NCBI RefSeq assembly: GCF_023065955.2
Contig: NW_026622786.1
Coordinates: 41,898,938-41,962,937 of the forward strand
Origin: Ursus arctos
Lineage: Eukaryota; Chordata; Mammalia; Carnivora; Ursidae
Direction: 5' to 3'
Length of the DNA: 64,000 nucleotides
In this document: piece after piece, positions 57,083-64,000 of the stretch
Position numbering within the stretch: the stretch's first letter is position 1
Layout of the letters: the number at the start of each line of letters is the position of its first letter
Translations under genes and position numbers: made by a program
Notes under the pieces: generated by a model
What the model was told of the DNA's origin: nothing
What the model saw: the letters and a program-made list of their open reading frames with translations, nothing else
The model's database searches: none

Positions 57083-57479
57083 TTTTTTAAAAGTGATATA
57101 ATTCTATGATTTAATATAAAACTATGGGACTGCTTTAACTTTTTATCAGTCTGTATCATTTAAAACATGAAAATGATTATTCCTACTTAAATAGAAAATT
57201 TAAAAATTTACCATCTTTGTGGTTATTAAAATAAAAGATGATTCAGTTTTGCTGATATGTTTCAAGTTTTTAACAGATATTTCTTTTCTGGGAATTAAAT
57301 AGTTTCTCCAAGGAAAGTTTATTCCATCCTTTGTCATTATAGCACTTTCTTCTTTGCCAGGATCTCAAATGCTTTGAAAAAATCCAGAGTGCCATAAAAA
57401 ATCAAGGGAAAATGTTTAGGCACAGTATCGGCATTTTAAAAAATGCTAAATATTTTTTGAAATTGTTTTCTCTTTCCTT
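57083..57479. other. upstream flank, no recognised feature
   Basis: AT-rich, nothing recognised. Confidence 0.4.
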
Positions 57480-58040
57480 CCCATTTCTATTGCTAACTTT
57501 AACTCGAGCCCTCATAATCTCTTAACACAATCATTTTTGTCTTCCAGCTGATCTCATTTCTCCTGTGCTCTATCTTCCTTATCCATCTGGCATACTTCTA
57601 CCTGTGAATGATCTTAGCAAACTTAAATCTAACTGTGTTACTTTCCTATTTGTTTTTCTTTTCTGTTGCTAATAGCAGTAGTTCTCAAAGTGTGGTCTCC
57701 AGACCAGGACTATCAGCATCAGCCAGGAACTTTTTATAAATGCACTCTTAGGTCCCATCCCAAAACTACCATCCATGTTTTAACAAGCTCTCCAGGTGAC
57801 TCTGATTCACCCTAAATTTGGGAACCACTGGCTTACAGGATAAAATACAACTACCCTAACATAGCATACATCTAGTGCCAGTTCCCACCTATTCCTCTGC
57901 TTCTCCCAAATCAAAACCTGTATTTTAGCCCTGTTAGGGTATTGGCAGCTTCCTAAGTACTACTGCCCTTTGCTTATAGTACTCTTAGAAAGCTCTTTCC
58001 CAATATGGCAGCCTGATAGCCCCCTTTTCAAAATTCAACT
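57480..58040 (+). repeat. probable L2 split by MER5
   Basis: The pyrimidine-rich left part (to about 57675) and the right part from 57833 ('aggataaaatacaactaccc', 'tagcatacatctagtgcc', 'gaaagctctttccc') read as successive L2 segments with a MER5 element between. Confidence 0.45.
57676..57832. mobile_element. MER5-type hAT-Charlie element
   Basis: Terminal inverted repeats cagtagttctcaaa and tttgggaaccactg enclose 157 bp with MER5A interior blocks ('agcatcagccaggaac', 'ctccaggtgactctgattc'). Confidence 0.8.
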
Positions 58041-58044
58041 CGAG

Positions 58045-58560
58045 GGTATATGGAATATTGTAGCATATATAGATTGATGGAGCCTCTGATGAATCCCAAT
58101 AGGAGAATCATAGGCAAACCCCTAGGATTTTGGAGTATAGGCATGCCCTCTGCTGCCGACAACCATTTTCTCTTTGAAAAGCAGCTCCTGACCTACTGAC
58201 AGATGCTGGTAGAGACCCATCACCTGATTGTGGGACACCAAGTGATTATGTAACCTGAGCTACTCCTCGTGCAATGAGTGTTACTTGGTCAACCAAGTCA
58301 TAAAGTTGAAACACGTACTCCATTATTAAGGGAATTAATAGAATGATGCATTCCATTACGTATAAATGACATGGCAAGACTGGGGCCAAGTAAAGACTGG
58401 TTATAAAGGAGGAAAACACACAGGCCTGGATCTGCACAGCATGCTGGCACCAGCCAGAAATGGAAAGCTACTGCATTACAACCTACTCAGGATGACCCTG
58501 AAAGACATGGTGAAGGGAAATCTCCCCAGTGTGAAGAACTTTGGACAGTTTGCTTGATTG
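58045..58560 (+). mobile_element. ERVL-type pol remnant
   Basis: Degraded endogenous retrovirus sequence in sense, resembling the reverse transcriptase to RNase H part of ERVL pol. Readable blocks include 'ctctttgaaaagcagctcct', 'gtgggacaccaagtgat' and 'caagtcataaagttg'. Premature stops and frameshifts interrupt every frame, and no open protein survives. The same-orientation MLT2-like LTR about 1 kb downstream supports one old provirus. No 5' LTR was seen. Family assignment is from memory of conserved blocks. Confidence 0.6.
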
Positions 58561-59503
58561 TCCAGTTTTAATGGAAAGAAAATTGTCTGGTATCTATTTA
58601 CTTTGGCCACATTCCCTGAGTTACTCTAGCCGATAATGTAAATTGACAAAGGGCCTACAACTAGGGCCCTAGCTGAATGAGTTTATGGACTTGGGAGGAG
58701 CCTAAAGGCGCAGGACCCCAGGCACTGCCTAAATACTATTGATCATTCTGCTGTGCTGCTTATCCATTAGGCAACTCCTTTGTCAGAATTTACCTTTAAA
58801 TCCTTAGTAAGAAGCACACTGGGGGAAGTAATTTACCAGCCCAAGGGCTTTGAGAAGGAGAAAGAACAATGGCCATCTAAGGACTATCAGTCTGTCTACA
58901 TTTGTTTTCATCAACACCTCTTGACACCAAGGCTTTGCATTGCCCTTGTAACACTCTGCAGTTATCAGTGTCTGCAACCTGGGCTGTTGCCTTCAATTTT
59001 GGGTGTAAAGCTACGGGTAATGTCTATTACAAGGTAGTGCTGGAAAAAGGCAAGAGCAGACCTGAGACGCTTTCCTCCAACGAATCCTCTCACTGTTGCC
59101 TCACGAGCCTGCCATCTATTAGGCCTTACAAATGAGTTCGTTCAGCAGAGCCTAAATCTCTACACAGCTTCTTCTGTTTCCAACTAGCTCTATGTTTTCT
59201 CTAGGGTTGATTATCAGACAGCTCTTGGCTTGCTTTCCTGTCCTGGCTAGGAAGTAGAAACCCTCAAATCTTCATGAATTTAATGCCTGGCATATAGTTT
59301 GCTCTTAAATGTTTAGTATTGAATGAATAAGATGCAATGACTAATAAAAGCTAATATTTACTATTGAGCCAGATAGATTATTTCTTTAAATGAGGTAATA
59401 TATGTAATAATTGAAACAATTATGATTTCCTTGTGTGTTCTGGGTGGGAAATGAGAAGCATTCTTCTTTACAATAATAACATATAATTTAAGTGCTCCCT
59501 ATG
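58561..59503. other. probable further ERVL interior, unresolved
   Basis: Sequence between the pol remnant and the LTR, probably decayed proviral interior. The plus-strand frames at 58780-59037 and 58902-59135 match nothing I recognise. Confidence 0.35.
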
Positions 59504-59891
59504 TGCGATAGTTAATTTTGTGTCAGCAGCTTGACTGGCCTAAGGGATGCCAACATAGCTAGTAAAACATTTTTTCTGGGTGTGACTGTGAAGGAGTTTC
59601 TGGAAGAGATCAGCATTTGATTTAGTCAGCTAAATAAAGAGATCTGCCCTCACCATTGTGGGTGGGCATCATCCAATCTTTTGAGGGCAACAAAGGAACA
59701 AAAGGAAAAAGAAGGGCAAATTCCTTTCTCTGTAAGCTGAGATGTCCATCTTTTCCTGCCCTGGGGACATCGGAACTCTTAGTTGTAGAGCCTTCAGACT
59801 CCAGGTCTTATACAAGCAAACCAGGCAAACGTTTTTAAGCCTTTGGATTTGGGCTGAATTATGTCACTGGCTTTCCTGGTTGTTTGGCTTA

Positions 59892-59940
<49 letters not shown>

Positions 59941-59984
59941 CCTATTGTATTGATTCTCTTTCTCTGGAGATCCCTGGCTAACAG
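59504..59984 (+). repeat. MLT2-type LTR (ERVL)
   Basis: Starts 'gatagttaattttgtgtcag', continues 'gcttgactggcctaaggg', 'tctgggtgtgactgtgaag', 'gtgggtgggcatcatccaat', and ends near 'tttctctggagatccctgg' and 'ctaacagca'. This is the layout of MLT2-class ERVL LTRs, in the same orientation as the pol remnant upstream, so it is the 3' LTR. Confidence 0.65.
59893..59944. repeat. (CTAT)n microsatellite inside the LTR
   Basis: About 12 near-perfect units, in the region of these LTRs where TATC-rich sequence is usual. Confidence 0.95.
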
Positions 59985-61115
59985 CACTATGTATGATTTA
60001 CCTAACAAGGTAGAATCTTCCAAATATACTTAGTCAACTAATAAGTACTCTTGATTGTTTTTTTCTGGAGAAAAGATGATCTTAGTTTTTCTGAAAATAT
60101 ATTTTCATGACTTTGGAATTTATACACACACACCACTTAATGCAAATTATTTGTCTAATAATTTCTAATGTTTCTGAAGAATAGTTATTAGATAATTTCT
60201 TGGCTGCCGCTTTAGAGATATAGGTATGTGGCCCATTTATTTATATCCCAGCAGCACACCCTGAACTGAAATAGCAGTAATAAAGAGGACACTTACCCAA
60301 AGGTCTATGAACTCCAACAGCCTACAAGTAAAAACCTGTACAACCTCCTCAAACATCAAGATTACATTTAATGCTTACAGATGAAAACAATGAACACAAC
60401 AACTTGGGAAACATTTTCCTACATTATTTTTGTGGTTGCTGATGATTACCATCAAATTAAGAAATGTGAAAATAGAATTCAGTCAGACACTCTGAATGGT
60501 ATTTTCTTTTCTCATATATGGTCCTGAGGTGGTTGTGATGCTGGCAAAGAGAATGGAAGTTCTTAAAAGCCAATTTTAAATTCACTTTTAAAATTTAAAG
60601 CAAATTAAAAAAAAATTTAAGTAAGAAGTGTGCTTCATTTATCTTCCCTTCAGAGTAAAGCAACACATCAGAATTGAGCTCACTCAAATCTGTTCTGAAC
60701 TAATATTCTAAATAAATTGAATGAGAAATTTAAGACATTTCTGTTTCTTACTAAAATACCTATCTCTCTATAGGTAAGATTTTTATAATAAGGTTTTTGG
60801 TTTGTAGATTTAATTTTTTTAAATGTTACCAACTAATCAAATGTATTGCTAAAGTAATGTATAAGCAGAATTCAAAGGAAGTCCGAATGTGTCATAGCTG
60901 ATATGGGCCTTTAATAATGGTAAGTTTAATAGAAATTTACATTGTTATATATATAATTATCCTAAGTTCTGGGGGAGGGAAGGGAATGAACTCCATCTAT
61001 TAATTAATTGAAATAGTTGTCTTTTATTAGAATTTGTCCCATGACCAAGAAAAAACAATATTTACTACTGTTTCAGCAAACAAATAATGAGTGAAAACAT
61101 TCCAGTCAGTAGTTT
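59985..61115. other. upstream flank, no recognised feature
   Basis: AT-rich, nothing recognised. Confidence 0.4.
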
Positions 61116-61137
61116 AAAAGTGGATTTAATAAAAATA

Positions 61138-61247
61138 GGGGTGCCTGGCTGGCTCAGTCAGTACAGCATGTGACTCTTGATCTCAGGGTCATGAATCTGA
61201 GCCCCACCATTGGGTGGGGAGCCAACTTATAAAAATAAAAATTATTA
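61138..61247 (+). repeat. short can-SINE with long duplication
   Basis: 'ggggtgcctggctggctcag', 'gagccccaccattgggtg'. Flanked by a 22-bp duplication with two mismatches (61116-61137 and 61248-61269), which confirms retrotransposition of the short class. Confidence 0.9.
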
Positions 61248-61429
61248 AAAAGTGAATTTCATAAAAATAAAATAATTGAATTTAAACAATCTGACAATTA
61301 AGTTTAAATTTTGGCACTCACTACATTTATATCCTTATCAGAATACCTACAAGTGTTTTTCAGACTGTAAAGTTAGTTCACAAATGTAAATCATGAAATT
61401 AATGCAGTGGGATACAATCAGAAAAAAAT

Positions 61430-61837
61430 TTTTTTTCTTTTTTTAAAATTTTTTATTATGTTATATTAGTCACCATACAGTACATCATTAGTTTTTGATG
61501 TAGTGTTCCATGATTCATTGTTTGCATATAACACCCAGTGCTCCATGCAATACGTGCCCTCCTTAATACCCATCACCGGCCCAACCCAATTCCCCACTCC
61601 CCTCCCCTCTGAAACCCTCAGTTTGTTTCCCGGAGTCCATAGTCTCTTGTGGTTAATTCCCCCTTCTGTTTACCCCCTTTCATTCTTCCCTTCCTTCTCC
61701 TACTGATCTCCCCGCTATTCCTTATGTTCCACAAATGAGTGAAACCATATAATTGTCTTTCTCTGCTTGACTTATTTCACTTAGCATAAGCTCCAGTCCT
61801 GTCCATGTTGCTGCAAATGTTGGGTAATTGTTCTTTT
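61430..61837 (-). mobile_element. L1 3' end, antisense, 5'-truncated
   Basis: 408 bp. On the plus strand: T-rich start, 'caccatacagtacatcatta', 'atgcaatacgtgccctcctt', 'gcttgacttatttcacttag'. Perfect 16-bp duplication (acaatcagaaaaaaat at 61414-61429 and 61838-61853). Same 3' UTR family as the L1 at 28874. Confidence 0.93.
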
Positions 61838-61853
61838 ACAATCAGAAAAAAAT

Positions 61854-63214
61854 GTAATGAACTAGAGTAAAATAGAAAATATCTGGGTCATTCCATCTAG
61901 GAATGATAGGTGATGTTTTACGAAACTCTGTATATGTATATGAAATTATTTTCATAAGTCAAAAGTCAGCTAATTTCATATTGCTATTTTTATAGATCAA
62001 AAAAATTGAATATAACTTCATATGGTTCAAACTAATATACATAAACATTCATGCACAAATGTAAGCAATGTATTCTTGCTGGCAAAAAGTAAAAAACAAA
62101 ACAATACTATGTATTACATGCCTCTAGAAAATAGCCTAATATTTGAGAATTTTTATTTCCTTTGAATTACAGAGTAGTTTTACTTGTTTATGAAATTTTT
62201 GTAGTTTATTAACTTTTTGAACTATGTTATAATGTAGGTATATTTGAAAATGAATTCTAACAAGCTTATTAATAGATATTTTAAAGTTTCTAAACTTCTA
62301 TGATTATTATTCCTACTAACAACTTTGAGAAAAAAAATAGGGTTAAGTGAAGAATAATTGAGAAATGGCCAAACTGCTTTTCTAATTTTGTTCCCTGTAT
62401 CAATTTTTTAAAACCATATTAATCCTATAAATAGTTTAAATTTCAAAGCATGATGAAACAGTAACAATACCTAATTTAAATTCCCTGTATCATATACTGT
62501 GACTTTGTTATAACTATAAAAGGCATACATTATTCTTTTCCACCCTAACACTATTACCAGTACTAGTACTAAGATTAGTACAGTACTTTATTCTTTTAGG
62601 AAACGTGCAGGACCTTCTAAAGTTGTCAACGATACAAATAAACTTCTGGCCCATGAGTAAAAAAAAAAACAAAAAACTAGATTCTAGTGAATTAAATTTA
62701 TGGTATAATCAAGGCAGTTTCATCTACAGGAGGATAGACCTTATCTAGTGTCAGTGTCATCTAACAACAGTCATCAAAATTGCAATTAATACAGTACTTT
62801 AAACAGGGGTCACTGTAAAACAACTTTATGGCTATAAATACAGCATGTGCTCCTTGGAGAAAACGTTTTAAATTTGAAAATGAAGATGAAAGCAGTAGTT
62901 ACCCTTAATCCTACCATCCTGAGATCATCACTTTTAAATGTTTTGGTTTGTTTTCTTCCAGTCTCTTTTCGATAGATACATCATTATGTGAAAAAAAATT
63001 AAATAAAAAAATGTAATCCTAATTTTGAAAATTTGACTCCCTGTAAAATAAGTAAATGAGCGATTTTTTATTAGTGCTCATTATATGAAGTGCCCTCCAT
63101 AAATAAGCAATTTTAAAATAAAATTTAGAAGTCATCATTCTTTAATAGTCCTTGTTAGGAACACAATATTTTCAAGTTGCCTAAGACTTAGAGAGCATCT
63201 TATTATTTTACTTA
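61854..63214. other. upstream flank, no recognised feature
   Basis: About 1.4 kb of AT-rich sequence with no recognised repeat or gene. Confidence 0.45.
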
Positions 63215-63322
63215 TTTGTTTTTTAATTTTAAGCGGGATCCGTGCCCAACATGGGGCTTGAACTCATGACCCTGAGATCAAGAGTCACATGCTCTACCAC
63301 CTGAGCCAGAGACGTGCCCCTT
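63215..63322 (-). repeat. short old can-SINE, antisense
   Basis: 'atggggcttgaactcatgac', 'gagatcaagagtcacatgc', 'cacctgagccagagacgtgc'. Confidence 0.88.
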
Positions 63323-64000
63323 GAGATCATCTTATTAAACATTTAATTTTACTAATAAGAAAAAGCTAAGGCAGTGAGGTTAAACAACTTGACAAGGTCA
63401 CAAATGTTATTTATTGGTATAACCTGATGCTTAGTAGTATTCTTTCCAACCTCACTTTGCTTTTCATCTTAAGTGGGTCATATTTTAAATAGGCCACCCT
63501 CTAGTACTATATTATTATGTATTTTAATTATTTCAGCCTATACTTCAGAAGTAAGCAAAAACATTACTTATAAAAAAAGAAATGATACATTGATCTTCTT
63601 TCTCCAAAGTCATTTGTTAAAACACATTATTAGTAGTTTAGGCATTTTGATAATTGCACAAATATGAACAACTAAAAATATAAGCAACATACCTATCACC
63701 CTTCCAAGAAACAATCTTTTTTTTAATATGTCAAGGCTTAAACTGTGTGAGCCTCAACTATAAGACAGCATGAGAAGTTATGCAGAACTACTGCCTAGTG
63801 AAACTAATGAAAAAAAATTTTAAACACCTATTTAAGGTCTCTGGAAATGGTTCTAAAGTCATACAACAAATGAAGAAACATTTATTCAATAAAACCTATT
63901 AAAGTTTTATAGAAACAGTGAGAATCTGTGGTGTTTGGCCAAGACCCACTCTATCCTTCTCCTTTCTAGCTCAGTAAGATGGAAAGTCCACTAGAGACTA
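63323..64000. other. upstream flank, no recognised feature
   Basis: 63350-63450 has faint antisense-MIR character ('gcagtgaggttaaacaact'). Otherwise nothing. Confidence 0.4.

Noticed and set aside
48500..64000. 3' end of a neighbouring gene upstream of GIPC2 (DNAJB4 in human)
   Set aside because: No coding exon or recognisable 3' UTR with polyadenylation signal was identified. The neighbour probably lies beyond the right edge.
1..64000. CRISPR arrays, operons, phage or bacterial mobile elements
   Set aside because: The window is clearly vertebrate nuclear DNA. Repeats are SINEs, LINEs, LTRs and microsatellites, with no regularly spaced direct repeats of CRISPR type.

Overview
This is mammalian nuclear DNA. 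It is AT-rich and intron-like, and it is crowded with tRNA-derived can-SINEs, a family restricted to Carnivora. Many copies belong to the sharply conserved subtype I associate with bears and the giant panda (SINEC_Ame type: GGCGTGATCCC core, CTATGAGCCTG segment, AATAAATAAATAAAATC tail). A bear-like arctoid carnivoran is therefore the best guess. The assignment rests on remembered SINE consensus forms, not on a search.

One host protein-coding gene is visible: the 5' half of GIPC2, on the minus strand. Exon 1 (47958-48197) sits in a CpG island, exon 2 is at 15917-16102 and exon 3 at 5633-5813. All three join in frame and have canonical splice sites. They encode the N-terminal GIPC homology region and the PDZ domain, about 202 residues of a family that is usually near 315. 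The remaining exons, carrying the C-terminal GH2 region, lie beyond the left edge. Intron 1 is about 31.9 kb and intron 2 about 10.1 kb. From about 48.5 kb to the right edge is sequence upstream of GIPC2, in which I find no gene.

Non-coding gene relics are a UBE2C processed pseudogene fused to an L1 3' end inside one pair of target-site duplications (19.80-20.77 kb) and a U6 snRNA pseudogene (13.1 kb). There is also an old ERVL-type provirus remnant (58.0-60.0 kb) with degraded pol-like sequence and a 3' LTR.

The rest is layered retrotransposon history: ancient L2, MIR, MER5 and MLT1 copies, several L1 3' ends, old short can-SINEs, and young SINEs with perfect 14-17 bp target-site duplications. 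Many are nested. Microsatellites include a 145-bp GAAA tract and a 55-bp alternating purine-pyrimidine tract.

I found no sign of an undescribed biological system. The most noteworthy items are the UBE2C-L1 chimeric retrocopy, a SINE pile-up at one reused target, an apparent tail-only micro-insertion, and the Z-DNA-prone repeat. Most of the short open reading frames in the window lie in repeats or intronic sequence and are not credible genes.
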